From the IMG/VR virus record IMGVR_UViG_3300044950_000921, positions 1 through 35,766 of that record: a DNA stretch of 35,766 bases. The stretch is one strand, 5' to 3'. This DNA is from a virus. Shown in pieces: positions 21,515-31,405 of this stretch (the stretch's first letter is position 1; every line of letters begins with the position of its first letter). The notes below the pieces were generated by a model. It saw only the letters and a list, made by a program, of their open reading frames with translations, made no database searches and had not been told where the DNA came from. The position numbers and the translations under genes were made by a program.

Positions 21515-23254
21515 TTAAAAGGTTCCGGAGTAAGTGGCCGCTCTTCTACTAGTGAGATTATAATTATCTGTAAAATCACCCATACTTTTACCAGTAGCTG
21601 TTTTAGCTAAAGCTTTTATATCAGGTTTTTCAAAATCTCCAACAATTGAATTTGTTATATTATCAAATAAATCTGTATTATTCCAAAACCAATTTAAAGA
21701 TTGTCGGTCCATAGGTAAACCATATTTTATCTTTAAAGCTATTCTATCTTGTATTGGTAATTCCTGATTATTAAATCCACGTTCTTCTAAAATCGTATCG
21801 TAATATTTTCTATAATCTGAAATATTTTGAATATTAATATCTGATAAAGTGGTTTCATCAACAAATAAATTATTTAATATTGGGTCTGAAAATACATCTA
21901 AACCTTCTAAAGTTTTTCTTGTGTTTGCTGCGCCTAATGTATTTATGTTATCTAAAGTATTTGTATTACTGAAAGAATTTGAAGCTGCTTTGATAATTTT
22001 TGATGTTCTATTTGATGCACTTATGAGTATTTCTTCATTTTGATTTAATATAGTTTTTACACTATTAGTCTCAACATTTGGAATTTCGACTTCACCCATC
22101 ATATGATTAATATATCTATCTAAAGTAGGTCTTTCTTCATTTACATTTTCTTGACCTCTTATTAACATTGTACTATATAATGGTCTTATACTGAATCTGA
22201 TATCTACAGAACCTGCTCTTTGTCTAAAAGAAATATCATTACTTTCACCACCCTTAATTATATCTAAGTTAGAAATATATGCTGCCTCTAATCCGGCTAA
22301 TCCGGGACAACTAAATCTACATAATAAAGGGAAGCCGTAAGTAAAGTTTGAATCAGATACCGGACATACGAATGTTAACATGTGTACTATAGGTTCTATG
22401 ATATATTTTTTATAAGCTTCTTTACTAGTTGGAAATGGGTTATATAGTTTTAATGTAAATGTATATGTTGTATCAAAACCACTACCCTGCCAAATTTGAG
22501 GGAAGTCAACTTTACTACCAGATGCTAAAGCAAGAACGCCTCTACCTAAAGTTGGAAATCTATTCTGTATATATTGTTCACCCTTATTACCAATCGATTT
22601 AAAGCGATTATTTATGTTATCAAACATTGCTCCAACATTGTCACCAAACAAAGCTCCTGCGGCCCCTCCCATGCCTCCAGCAATCTCTGACATACCATCT
22701 ACTATAGAATCTTTACCAGTTATAAATCTAATTTCCTGACCTAATGTAGAACCTACATTTGTTAAGCCTTCAAATCTAGACTCACCAAAATCGGATGACC
22801 ACGATTCTGCAAAAGATGTATCATTTTGTACTGCAAATTTCAAGGGAATATTTCTAGGTAAAATTCCAGTACCAGCAAACATTTCCGAATAACCACGCAA
22901 TCCATCTTTTGCTATAGGTGTCGTTGTAAATAAATCTAATCCAGTATCACCATCGATTGGTTCGTATTTACATTTTCTAGGTTCTAATGAAATTACTAGC
23001 ATAGACTGTAATATTCTATTCATAGTAACCTCTTTAGAGTCTGTATCGTCGCCAATATATGCAAGAGGTGGTAATCCCATTATTTCTTCATAATCTTTTT
23101 TAGATAATGTAGGTGGCTCTTTTTCAGAAGTTGTGGTACCACCAATACTAAAAGCGTCAGTGAATCCTTCAACTAAATCTCGTATATTTACTTGACCATC
23201 GTTGTTGTAATCAAAACGATCTAAAGTTAAGTAGTCTAGTGCATTTCCTGCCAT
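21515..23254 (-). CDS. Virion structural protein, probable tail tube/baseplate junction, with EF-hand-like motif
   Basis: The product has 579 residues. The N-terminus carries one calcium-loop motif (DRFDYNNDGQVNIRDLVEGF, residues about 12-31), as in EF-hands or dockerins. A Gly-rich helical stretch lies near residues 185-215. Residues about 265-370 (TTYTFTLKLYNPFPTSKEAY, then CRFSCPGLAGLEAAYISNLD and VDIRFSIRPLYS) look like a tube-type beta domain similar to T4 gp48/gp54, which join the tube to the baseplate. That comparison is by eye and weak. It is the last gene after the tape measure gene and ends in a terminator, a place where tube-initiator genes are often found. Confidence 0.6.
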   Translation of the reverse strand: MAGNALDYLTLDRFDYNNDGQVNIRDLVEGFTDAFSIGGTTTSEKEPPTLSKKDYEEIMGLPPLAYIGDDTDSKEVTMNRILQSMLVISLEPRKCKYEPIDGDTGLDLFTTTPIAKDGLRGYSEMFAGTGILPRNIPLKFAVQNDTSFAESWSSDFGESRFEGLTNVGSTLGQEIRFITGKDSIVDGMSEIAGGMGGAAGALFGDNVGAMFDNINNRFKSIGNKGEQYIQNRFPTLGRGVLALASGSKVDFPQIWQGSGFDTTYTFTLKLYNPFPTSKEAYKKYIIEPIVHMLTFVCPVSDSNFTYGFPLLCRFSCPGLAGLEAAYISNLDIIKGGESNDISFRQRAGSVDIRFSIRPLYSTMLIRGQENVNEERPTLDRYINHMMGEVEIPNVETNSVKTILNQNEEILISASNRTSKIIKAASNSFSNTNTLDNINTLGAANTRKTLEGLDVFSDPILNNLFVDETTLSDINIQNISDYRKYYDTILEERGFNNQELPIQDRIALKIKYGLPMDRQSLNWFWNNTDLFDNITNSIVGDFEKPDIKALAKTATGKSMGDFTDNYNLTSRRAATYSGTF

Positions 23255-23266
23255 ATATTTTTCCTA

Positions 23267-26200
23267 TTAGTCAAAATCACCGAATAAAAGTGATTGTAAA
23301 TCAAATGGTAATCTATCAGTTTCAAAATCTTGTAATGCGTTACCACCACCATTTGAAACATTTGAATTTGAGCTATTTGTTGAAAGTGTTGAAATTAAGT
23401 TATTAACACTTGCTGCTAATTTATTGTGGCCGGGATCAACCATTGAACCATTGACACCACTAGCATCTGATATATTTTTTAATGTTCCTGAAAGTTGATT
23501 TCCTGTAAGTAATGAACTTAACTCTTTACCATCCATTTCAGAATCTAATAATTGGTCAATAGTTAATCCAGATTCACTTTCAAGCTTTTCTTTCATTTTT
23601 GGATTTTTGCTTAAGTATTCTTTAATTTTACTTTTGATTTCAGACTTACTTAATGGTGTTGAAGATGCTTGATCTTGCATATTCCAGTAAGCTAAACTGT
23701 GTTGTCTTCTCCACTCTTTTGAAGAAGTTGGTTTAGCTGATGTTTGTGGTATTGATGGTATTCTAGAATCTATATAATCTAATGCACTACTACCGTAAGC
23801 TTTTGCCTGAGATCCTAAGTCGGTAAGGAATGTTGATACTTCTTTTCCGGGATATGTTGAAGGATCATTCCATAAAGAACTTGCAAGAGCCTGTCCACTT
23901 TCCCATAAGGATCCAGTTGATTCATTGGGTCTTTGTAGTAATTCCGGTACACCCATTGAACTTGTTGATGATACGGAACTTGATGCACTCATTGTTCCGG
24001 GAGATGTATTACCAAAAAACCCTAATACTTTTGGAACATATTTTTGAGTTTCGTCAAATGGTGGTATTTGCATTCCAAATTTCTTAACATTACCAAATCC
24101 CGAATTATATGCAGCTAAAGCTAATTGTACATTACCACCAGTTTCTTTTAATTTTCTAGAAAAATACTCTGTACCAGCCATTATATTTTTTCTTGGGTCA
24201 AAAGCATCGCTCCAATTTAAACCAACATCTTTAGATGCGTCTGGCATCATTTGCATTAATCCTCTGGCACCTGCGCTTGATCCAGCAGTTGGATTAAAAT
24301 TACTTTCAGTTCTCATTATTGCTGCAATCATATTTGGATCTACACCAAATTTTTCGGAAGCTTCCAAAACAAATGGTTTATATTGATCCGGAACATTTTG
24401 AAAATATCCATTTAAATCATATTTGCTAGAGGTGCCCATAGTACCCATAGTACTTGATGCTGCCATAGATAAGTTTGGTAAAACCATATCTAATCCAGAA
24501 TTACCAGTTAGTCCGGATTTCGTAGATGCTTGAGGAGCTACACCACTAGATGGATTCATTTCAGCCATAATGGCATCTGTAACTATTTTTCTATTTTCTG
24601 GTGTATCTTTACCACCAACGTGTGAAATTATAGTACTAGCTTGAGCATCTACTTGTGCCCTAGACCATTTATTATCAATAGCCTCTTGTAATCGATCTTT
24701 CATTATACCTTTTACAAAACTATTGGGAGGAGAACCACCAACTTGTTTAGAAACCGAATCAATTTTTTGTTCTAAAGACATTTTAGGTGGCGCTGGCGCT
24801 ACTGTTGTGGGTGCAGCTTGTGGTGTTGGTGTTACTGTTGGATTTAAACTAGAATTTGGAATTTGGGTTGTTACCATTGGTGGTAAACCCGCATATGGAC
24901 TTGATGAAGTTACGCTACGACTGGGTTTTACTGTAGGGGATTTAGGTGGTGTGTACGTTGATGACATTTCAACATCTAATGGTGAATTTTCACCAGTATT
25001 TAAAGGTGGCATACCATACAACAACTCATCCATTTGTTCTTTAGATCTTATAGGTCCATCAGGTAATATATTTCTAGGAGCATCCCATACAAAACCAAAT
25101 CTTTTATCACTGTTATTAATTCTTGAATTTTTAATAAGTGCTGGATCTTGAATATATCTATTAAATGGTGAATAGTTTCCAGCCACCATAGCATCTATAG
25201 CATTTGGATATTTCGCATTATAATCTTTATTTGGGTCATATGTACCATTTTTTATATCATCTAATAAATTTTGATATGGTCTAGTTCCGTCTGTAGGATC
25301 TTGACTCTTTGGTTTTATTCCAGTTGTATTCTGCCACCAAGTTTTAATTTCAGGCATAACAAAAGCCATAAACCCGGCACCTATAGCCAAACCAAATTTT
25401 CCACCAACGTATGCACCTTTTGGTCCAGCTAAGTATGCACCAACCCCGGCACCAATAAGACCACCAACGACAGCACCTATACCGGATTCTTTTAAAGTAG
25501 TTAAACCAGAACCACCAGACATCCAATCAAAAATAGCTTTACCAATAACACCTATAGTAGCAACTGTAACTCCAGATGTGGCAATTCCAGTCAACCCACC
25601 AGCCATTCCTAATAAACCACTAGCCATACTAGAGATCATTTGAAATAATCTCCAACGATCTGTAGCTTTATTGGCTTTCTTATCTTCATCAGCGGATTTC
25701 ATAGATGTTTCTAATTGTTGCTTAGAAACTTTAGCCAACTTTCTTAACAAATATATATTTGAATCTTGGTATTTGGAATCTCTTTTAGAATCAATTTCCA
25801 TATTATTTAATATTTTTTTAGAATATAAATTACCTTTTTCAGATTCTTCTTCATCATTATCTTTTCCATTAGTAAAAATAAAGTTTTTAGCCTTACTAGC
25901 GGCACCATGTATTCTACCAATTGTACTATTTTGATATCCTTTACCAACCCATGTATTTTTAAGAGCACCGGTTCTAAGGCTTCTTGCCATACCGCCTAAA
26001 GCTCTATAACCAGCATAACCAGCTAAAGCCATACCAAGAGGTGCTAGAGGGATCCCAGCGGCACTGGTACCAGCCATAGCGGCTCCACCTAGACCCTTTA
26101 GTCCGCCACCAGCACCCATCATTAACTTTTGAATTAAAGCTAAATGCTGTGGTGAAATTGAATTTGCCATCATACCAGCCATTGGTCCAGAACCCATAAG

Positions 26201-27454
26201 ACCAGCACCGGTAGCTCCTATACCACCCATTCCTAATAAAGCAGCTAATGATAATCCTAATCCCTTACCACTTCTGAGGTTTCTACCACCTCCACCACCT
26301 CTACCAGACATTCCACCAAGGTTAGGACCTGAACTAATTCCACCTAAACCTAAAGCTCCAGTTAATGCCCATCTTCCCGCTGTAAATGGTGATTTAACTA
26401 CATTTTTAATAGTACTACCAAGAAATTCTGTTAATGTAGTTATATCGGTTGGAGCTTTAACTTTTAATTTTACACCCATACCAATTTTATTAACTTGAAT
26501 TAAACTATAAAGTAATCTGTGGGTTTCAGTACCAATAGATCTTGAAGAGGCATATAACATACCAATAGATGTATTCATAGCGTTGAATACACCAACCTTG
26601 GCAGGGTTAGGTAACTGGTGATAATACTTAGCCGCATTTATCATTCTAATTGATGGGAATGCTGATATAATTGTTTCACCTAAACCTTTTAATATACCAT
26701 TATCTTTTTTAGCTTCAGCACTTCGTTCCATTTTAGAAACAATACTTTTAGAAAGATGTGTTATAAAGGCTAAATCTTTTCTAGTTAAAGATTCTCCGGG
26801 AAGTTCACTCTTTTCATCAAATTTTTTATTTATTATAGAGTTAACATAATTTTTATCTAAAGAAGAAAACCCTTGATTTCTTGAAGCGTTTGTAGATGCA
26901 CCTCTTTTTGAAATTAAAGTATTATCTTGTCTTTTATTTGATATAGTTTCTTTATATTCTATTCTTTTCTTTTTTCCAGTTTGTCTTATTTTAGTTTTTC
27001 TTTTAGTTGTAGAACCATCATCATTTTTAAATATTTCATCTATTTCATTAGGTTCTGTATGTTGTGGTTGTGAAGGTTGTTGTGAACTATATGTATTACC
27101 ACCATCTCCACCACTATTCACACTAGCTTCCATATAATTGTCTTTATAAGAACCCTTAAATCTATTTAAAGCATTAGTTAAAGTCTGTGATGTTTGTTTT
27201 GCAATACTCTTAGCAAACATAGAACCAATGGGGCCACCTAGCATTAATGAAGCAGCGTCTTTATGGGACTGTACCAATTCTGGTGCATTATTACCTAAAG
27301 TTTTACTAAATAATTCTTTACCAGTATCAGCAGCGGTACCAGCAGCAGCGGCACTAGCACTACTAATTCTATTTATAATAGAACTACGTCTTGATGAACT
27401 GGATAATAATTCTCCAGTATCGTACATCGCCATTGGATCTTTTCTATTTGCCAT
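23267..27454 (-). CDS. Tape measure protein with soluble lytic transglycosylase domain
   Basis: The product has 1395 residues and is the longest in the window. The N-terminal third is helical, and residues about 360-500 and 600-710 are Gly/Ala-rich hydrophobic segments typical of tape measure proteins. A Pro/Ser/Thr linker follows. Residues about 1020-1130 form a lytic transglycosylase domain: FGVDPNMIAAIMRTESNFNP holds the catalytic Glu near residue 1048, followed by GARGLMQMMPDA and LALAAYNSGFGNV, the usual SLT signature motifs. The length sets tail length, and the enzyme domain locally cuts peptidoglycan at DNA entry. The gene lies between the metalloprotease gene and the tube-junction-like gene. 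Confidence 0.88.
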   Translation of the reverse strand: MANRKDPMAMYDTGELLSSSSRRSSIINRISSASAAAAGTAADTGKELFSKTLGNNAPELVQSHKDAASLMLGGPIGSMFAKSIAKQTSQTLTNALNRFKGSYKDNYMEASVNSGGDGGNTYSSQQPSQPQHTEPNEIDEIFKNDDGSTTKRKTKIRQTGKKKRIEYKETISNKRQDNTLISKRGASTNASRNQGFSSLDKNYVNSIINKKFDEKSELPGESLTRKDLAFITHLSKSIVSKMERSAEAKKDNGILKGLGETIISAFPSIRMINAAKYYHQLPNPAKVGVFNAMNTSIGMLYASSRSIGTETHRLLYSLIQVNKIGMGVKLKVKAPTDITTLTEFLGSTIKNVVKSPFTAGRWALTGALGLGGISSGPNLGGMSGRGGGGGRNLRSGKGLGLSLAALLGMGGIGATGAGLMGSGPMAGMMANSISPQHLALIQKLMMGAGGGLKGLGGAAMAGTSAAGIPLAPLGMALAGYAGYRALGGMARSLRTGALKNTWVGKGYQNSTIGRIHGAASKAKNFIFTNGKDNDEEESEKGNLYSKKILNNMEIDSKRDSKYQDSNIYLLRKLAKVSKQQLETSMKSADEDKKANKATDRWRLFQMISSMASGLLGMAGGLTGIATSGVTVATIGVIGKAIFDWMSGGSGLTTLKESGIGAVVGGLIGAGVGAYLAGPKGAYVGGKFGLAIGAGFMAFVMPEIKTWWQNTTGIKPKSQDPTDGTRPYQNLLDDIKNGTYDPNKDYNAKYPNAIDAMVAGNYSPFNRYIQDPALIKNSRINNSDKRFGFVWDAPRNILPDGPIRSKEQMDELLYGMPPLNTGENSPLDVEMSSTYTPPKSPTVKPSRSVTSSSPYAGLPPMVTTQIPNSSLNPTVTPTPQAAPTTVAPAPPKMSLEQKIDSVSKQVGGSPPNSFVKGIMKDRLQEAIDNKWSRAQVDAQASTIISHVGGKDTPENRKIVTDAIMAEMNPSSGVAPQASTKSGLTGNSGLDMVLPNLSMAASSTMGTMGTSSKYDLNGYFQNVPDQYKPFVLEASEKFGVDPNMIAAIMRTESNFNPTAGSSAGARGLMQMMPDASKDVGLNWSDAFDPRKNIMAGTEYFSRKLKETGGNVQLALAAYNSGFGNVKKFGMQIPPFDETQKYVPKVLGFFGNTSPGTMSASSSVSSTSSMGVPELLQRPNESTGSLWESGQALASSLWNDPSTYPGKEVSTFLTDLGSQAKAYGSSALDYIDSRIPSIPQTSAKPTSSKEWRRQHSLAYWNMQDQASSTPLSKSEIKSKIKEYLSKNPKMKEKLESESGLTIDQLLDSEMDGKELSSLLTGNQLSGTLKNISDASGVNGSMVDPGHNKLAASVNNLISTLSTNSSNSNVSNGGGNALQDFETDRLPFDLQSLLFGDFD

Positions 27455-27458
27455 TTAA

Positions 27459-28469
27459 TTATTTTCCCATATCTATTTTCTTAATACTATTTAATACATT
27501 ACTTTGAAAACCAGATTCGCTAACTATAGCTAGTACTTCACTTATATATACAGTCTCTTGACCTATAATTTGATTAGTAATCGTAACACCTATTTTTTTA
27601 TATCCAAATTTGATAGCATCATCTGTACTAAATATGCTGTCATTTTTATTATAGTGCATTACATATTTTCTATCAAACGAGTCTACTAATACATCTCTTA
27701 TACCATGTATACCAATATCATTTAAAGTTGGAAATATCTTAAACAAATGGTCAAACCAAATGCCCTGAGAATTGTCTAAAATTTTAGGTATCAATCCAAA
27801 CCCATTGGAACTATAATTTATTTCGTTTGATGTAACTAATTGTAATATACATTTTTTTAATATATCTTTATTTTTATTCAATTGTTCTTTATAATTTATA
27901 TCATTAGGTAATTTTAAATTGCTTTTATTTTCTATTATATGTATAATCATATTACTAAAAAATGGTAATAAGATAGTATTCATAGTATTTTCAATTATCT
28001 TAGTTTTTTTATTTTGTTTAGTAGCCATATGACATAATTCATGAGCAATAATTAAAGGTAAGTCAAATCTCTCATTTCCAAATAAATTAATATTATCATC
28101 TAAAATGATATATAACGTATCATCCAAGTAATCGTAAAACCCTAAACCCCATTCTCTTTTTAATCCAGCTAATTCTTTTATTTTTTGATATACGAATTTA
28201 AACTTAGATGGATTTGTATAGCCAACGATTATTCTTTTATTGTTTAAACCGGTTTCAATTAACTCAGCAATTTGAGAGGTTAAGGGTGAATTTTTTACCC
28301 TTTCAATAACTCGTTGCTCAATTTTTTTACTGGAGTATATTTCTATAGGAGGAATATCTACAATTTCACTATTATAAATGGTATATGGTGCCAATCCAAC
28401 TGGAGAGAATTTAAATTCTTCCAGATTATAACTTTGGCTATATGACTCTAAATATAATTCTTCAAGCAT
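27459..28469 (-). CDS. Putative zinc metalloprotease (HExxH)
   Basis: The product has 336 residues. The motif H143-E-L-C-H147 in LIIAHELCHMATKQNKK is a classic zinc-protease active site, preceded by strands (DTLYIILDDNINLFG) as in gluzincin/SprT-like folds. The third zinc ligand is not obvious. No signal peptide is seen. It sits between terminase and tape measure genes, so it could be a virion-processing protease or a virion component, but T4 uses a serine protease for head maturation, so the role is open. Confidence 0.72.
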   Translation of the reverse strand: MLEELYLESYSQSYNLEEFKFSPVGLAPYTIYNSEIVDIPPIEIYSSKKIEQRVIERVKNSPLTSQIAELIETGLNNKRIIVGYTNPSKFKFVYQKIKELAGLKREWGLGFYDYLDDTLYIILDDNINLFGNERFDLPLIIAHELCHMATKQNKKTKIIENTMNTILLPFFSNMIIHIIENKSNLKLPNDINYKEQLNKNKDILKKCILQLVTSNEINYSSNGFGLIPKILDNSQGIWFDHLFKIFPTLNDIGIHGIRDVLVDSFDRKYVMHYNKNDSIFSTDDAIKFGYKKIGVTITNQIIGQETVYISEVLAIVSESGFQSNVLNSIKKIDMGK

Positions 28470-28502
28470 TAAAAAATTCCTTTAATATTACTATAATTTG
28501 TC

Positions 28503-30410
28503 CTAATATAAATCCTGTAGAAATATACTTTCACCATAAATATCATCGTCACCCATCTCTTTAGTATCTTTTATAGAATCTGAAAACATATTTCCAAAAA
28601 AGTTATCTTCGTGACTAGCGAGTTGATTATGTTCATCGTTATGTTTAACATTATTATATCTATTTAAAATTTTATTAAACTCATCTTCTTTCAAACCAAA
28701 CTTATCATATTGAGTATTTACATTCATAATACTTTGACCCATAATATTAACTAAACTATCAATTTCATCTTGTTCGGAATTCATATTATAACCACTAGAT
28801 TGTGAATTTGACCTATATGAACCAACTAAGTCACTAATAGAATCTGGTGCATAAGCTCTTACATAAAAGCAAAAAGCCATAGCCATAACCAAGTCATCGT
28901 GATAGTTTTTACCAGCTTGTATTTTTTCATTTCTATTTTCTAATGTTAATAACTCGGATGCTAATCTCTTTGATATAACTAAATCTAAATTTTCTTTTAC
29001 ATAGTTTGTTATAGATTCGATTATTAACGGTCTAGTTCTAACATTAGTACTTAAACCGGGAATATGTTTAAGCTCTCTATTTTTACCTTTAACTTGACTT
29101 GATAATTTATCTTCACCAAACACATTAAAATTACAGACTTCATCGTCTTGTAAGGAATTTAAAACCGTTAAACCATAGCCGCCGCTATTCTCAACCACAA
29201 TTATATTGTTTGGATACATTATAGCTAACTTTTTAACAAACTTATTAGCAAATCTAAGAGGTTCCATTTTACCAATAAATTCAGCAACATGTTCACAAGT
29301 AGCATGATCGATTACCTGAATAACACTCATATCGGTACCAGATGCACCAGCAGTATCAACACCTATGATACAAAATCTATTCATATCATAATCCGGTTTA
29401 TATATGTATAATGTTCCACCTTCATTAAAAGTTAAAATTTTATAGGGATCGTCTTCATTTAAATTATTCATTAACTTATTAAAATGTGATTGTATATGTT
29501 CTTCCCACAAAGAACCATCTGATGAAATAAACTGTAATTCCATTTCCTGTGCTATTTTCTTTGGGTCATTATCAAATCCATCACACTGTTTTTTATACCA
29601 AACATCATCTAATCCGGGTATATCTCTCCAATGAATCTCTTTAGGTTTATAGATAGATGTTCCAGATATTGCTTTATTCCACATTCTAAAATAAAATTCA
29701 CCTCTACCTTTCATACCATTTGGTGTACTGATAATGAAATTACCATGAGGTATACCCGCTTTTTTAGCTGCTTCATGAGCTTGTGATGTAGCTGGTAATA
29801 TTGCAGTGTATGCTTTTTCGATATTGTTTATAAAAGCACATTCATCTATAACTAGTAAAGCTATAGTATTACCTCGTAATATTCCTTCCGGATTAACCGG
29901 ACTAACGGCCTGACTTATTACTTCGGACATTGTAGTTCCAAGTTTAAACGATTGTGCATTTCTTTCAGTAAAATCTTCTGGTTTGGGTCGTATAAAATCG
30001 ACAGGAATTTTATCAAGAATATCTAATATTTTTTTATTAAATTTAGAACTTTCCCCACCACTTCTAGATACCACACCTATAACATAGTTTTCATAAAATA
30101 ATACTAACCAACTACACAACGCTTGAACAACCAGAGAACCGCCCGTCTGTCTTGACTTGTTCATTATTATATAATTTTCTTCTAAAAATGTTTTTATTAT
30201 ATCCTTTTGAGGTTTATATAATTTAACTAAAGCATCCTGACCTGTGGTCGGTGCCATAACACAATTCTCAATATAAAAGATAGGATCTTTGGAACATTTT
30301 TCATAAAAATGGGTTTTTTCAGCTACTGACATTTTATTATAATATTCAGTCAACTCTTTTGGCTTCATATTTTTAGTATCTACACATTTATCTAACATTG
30401 TATCTAACAT
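28503..30410 (-). CDS. terL: Terminase large subunit
   Basis: The product has 635 residues, with ATPase and nuclease domains. The ATPase region has KSRQTGGS (residues 85-92) in the Walker A position, Walker B LLVIDE (185-190) and the coupling motif FIISTPNG (225-232). The nuclease domain has VDTAG (D352), VVENSGGYG (E407) and NYHDDLVMA (D505, D506), the acidic metal triad of T4 gp17-type RNase H-fold nucleases. The usual Walker A lysine (SRQxGKT in T4) is replaced by Gly, with a Lys at the start of the motif, as in the lambda-type deviant Walker A. It packages DNA into the procapsid and cuts it. The gene overlaps an HNH gene by 7 bases at its start. Confidence 0.95.
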   Translation of the reverse strand: MLDTMLDKCVDTKNMKPKELTEYYNKMSVAEKTHFYEKCSKDPIFYIENCVMAPTTGQDALVKLYKPQKDIIKTFLEENYIIMNKSRQTGGSLVVQALCSWLVLFYENYVIGVVSRSGGESSKFNKKILDILDKIPVDFIRPKPEDFTERNAQSFKLGTTMSEVISQAVSPVNPEGILRGNTIALLVIDECAFINNIEKAYTAILPATSQAHEAAKKAGIPHGNFIISTPNGMKGRGEFYFRMWNKAISGTSIYKPKEIHWRDIPGLDDVWYKKQCDGFDNDPKKIAQEMELQFISSDGSLWEEHIQSHFNKLMNNLNEDDPYKILTFNEGGTLYIYKPDYDMNRFCIIGVDTAGASGTDMSVIQVIDHATCEHVAEFIGKMEPLRFANKFVKKLAIMYPNNIIVVENSGGYGLTVLNSLQDDEVCNFNVFGEDKLSSQVKGKNRELKHIPGLSTNVRTRPLIIESITNYVKENLDLVISKRLASELLTLENRNEKIQAGKNYHDDLVMAMAFCFYVRAYAPDSISDLVGSYRSNSQSSGYNMNSEQDEIDSLVNIMGQSIMNVNTQYDKFGLKEDEFNKILNRYNNVKHNDEHNQLASHEDNFFGNMFSDSIKDTKEMGDDDIYGESIFLQDLY

Positions 30411-30973
30411 TGTATCAATCTTTCTATATTTTCATTTATATTAAATTTATTTAAATAAATTTCTAAATCTTCTTCTTTATATTTATTTCTTTTAAGATTA
30501 TGTTCTTTTAATGTTAATAATTGTAAATTAGAAATATTATTGACTAGTTTTCTTCTAAAATAAGTCATTACATTTTTATATTTAATTAAATCTTTTATTA
30601 ATAAATATTTCCAAAAAGCATATATTGGAATTATATGGTCTAATTCGTAATCATTTATATTAGATAAAAAATCTTCATAATTTTTATCATGTTTCATATT
30701 TTTTATCATCCACTCTTTACCAAAACTTCTTCTTAATATATTTTTTATTATTTTATCTTCTTTCCATAAATGGTGTTCTTCTCCAGTTTTATAAACAACG
30801 CAATCTATACATCTATAACCTCGATTAAAACTATGCCACGACATTTTAAACTGATGATTTTTTGGACAAATCAATTCCAATTTCGTTTGACTATTTTTAT
30901 AAATTGAATTATTTTTCCACCCTTTATCAATTATATAATTATCAATAAACTCTTGTGTCAATTTTCTAGGCAT
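30404..30973 (-). CDS. HNH homing endonuclease next to the terminase gene
   Basis: The product has 189 residues. A zinc-ribbon-like N-terminus (LICPKNHQFKMSWHSFNRGY, then RCIDC) precedes HHLWKEDK and KEWMIKNMKHD, shared with the partial gene at 1-730, and then the HNH core YELDHIIPIYAFWK with NISNLQLLTLKEHN. It overlaps the terminase start by 7 bases, so the two are translated in a coupled way. HNH genes beside terminase genes are common, and some aid cos-type cleavage. Here the homing type with paralogy to 1-730 is more likely. A GGAGAT ribosome site precedes the ATG. Confidence 0.88.
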   Translation of the reverse strand: MPRKLTQEFIDNYIIDKGWKNNSIYKNSQTKLELICPKNHQFKMSWHSFNRGYRCIDCVVYKTGEEHHLWKEDKIIKNILRRSFGKEWMIKNMKHDKNYEDFLSNINDYELDHIIPIYAFWKYLLIKDLIKYKNVMTYFRRKLVNNISNLQLLTLKEHNLKRNKYKEEDLEIYLNKFNINENIERLIQC

Positions 30974-31021
30974 AATTATCTCCTAATACTATATATTTTA
31001 TCATAAATATTTATTTTAAAC

Positions 31022-31055
31022 AAAAAAATAATTGTGGATAGTAAATCCACAATTA
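31022..31055 (-). terminator. Rho-independent terminator
   Basis: TAATTGTGGAT/ATCCACAATTA followed by TTTTTTTG on the minus strand, after the 31061-31261 gene. Confidence 0.85.
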
Positions 31056-31060
31056 TAAAT

Positions 31061-31261
31061 TTACTTTCTATTCAAGCGGCGTGACTTCTTAGCCATCTTC
31101 TTTTTTGATTTTTTCTTCTTTGGTGAAGGTGCCGAAGATTTACATGAAGTGTTCATTGTTGTACAGAGCCACACTTCTCTACACATTTCAGGTATAAAGA
31201 GTTTTGATGAATCATTATTGTGAGGAGTGTAAGAAGCATCTACATCTATTGGCTTTCCCAT
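31061..31261 (-). CDS. Small protein with strongly basic C-terminus
   Basis: The ATG at 31261 (MGKPIDVDASYTPHNNDSSK) has GAAGGAAA upstream and is preferred to an earlier start without one. The product has 66 residues. The last 20 residues are almost all Lys, Arg, Ser and Pro (KKKKSKKKMAKKSRRLNRK), similar to the end of the protein at 32881-33462 (KAKAQKLARRKNRK). It probably binds nucleic acid or packaged DNA. It has its own promoter element and terminator. Confidence 0.62.
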   Translation of the reverse strand: MGKPIDVDASYTPHNNDSSKLFIPEMCREVWLCTTMNTSCKSSAPSPKKKKSKKKMAKKSRRLNRK

Positions 31262-31323
31262 TGTATTTCCTTCTAAGTTGTAACCAATGGTCTGCACAAG
31301 TTATACAAAACTCATACTTTAAA

Positions 31324-31338
31324 TTAAATATATATAAT
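31324..31338 (-). promoter_or_regulatory. TATATATA-type promoter element
   Basis: ATTATATATATTTAA on the minus strand, 63 bases before the start at 31261 and just after the terminator of the upstream gene. Confidence 0.55.
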
Positions 31339-31342
31339 ATAA

Positions 31343-31390
31343 ACAAAAAAATAAACTTGTATATAGCGGATGCTAGCTACAAGTTTATTT
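31343..31390 (-). terminator. Rho-independent terminator
   Basis: ATAAACTTGTA/TACAAGTTTAT around a 16-nt loop, followed by TTTTTTTG on the minus strand, after the 2H-type gene at 31406-31867. Confidence 0.8.
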
Positions 31391-31405
31391 ACAAGTTATA
31401 AGATA

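Noticed and set aside
24723-25151. Plus-strand open frame of 142 codons inside the tape measure gene
   Set aside because: It is the complement of the Pro/Ser/Thr linker of the tape measure protein; the repetitive composition explains the long frame.
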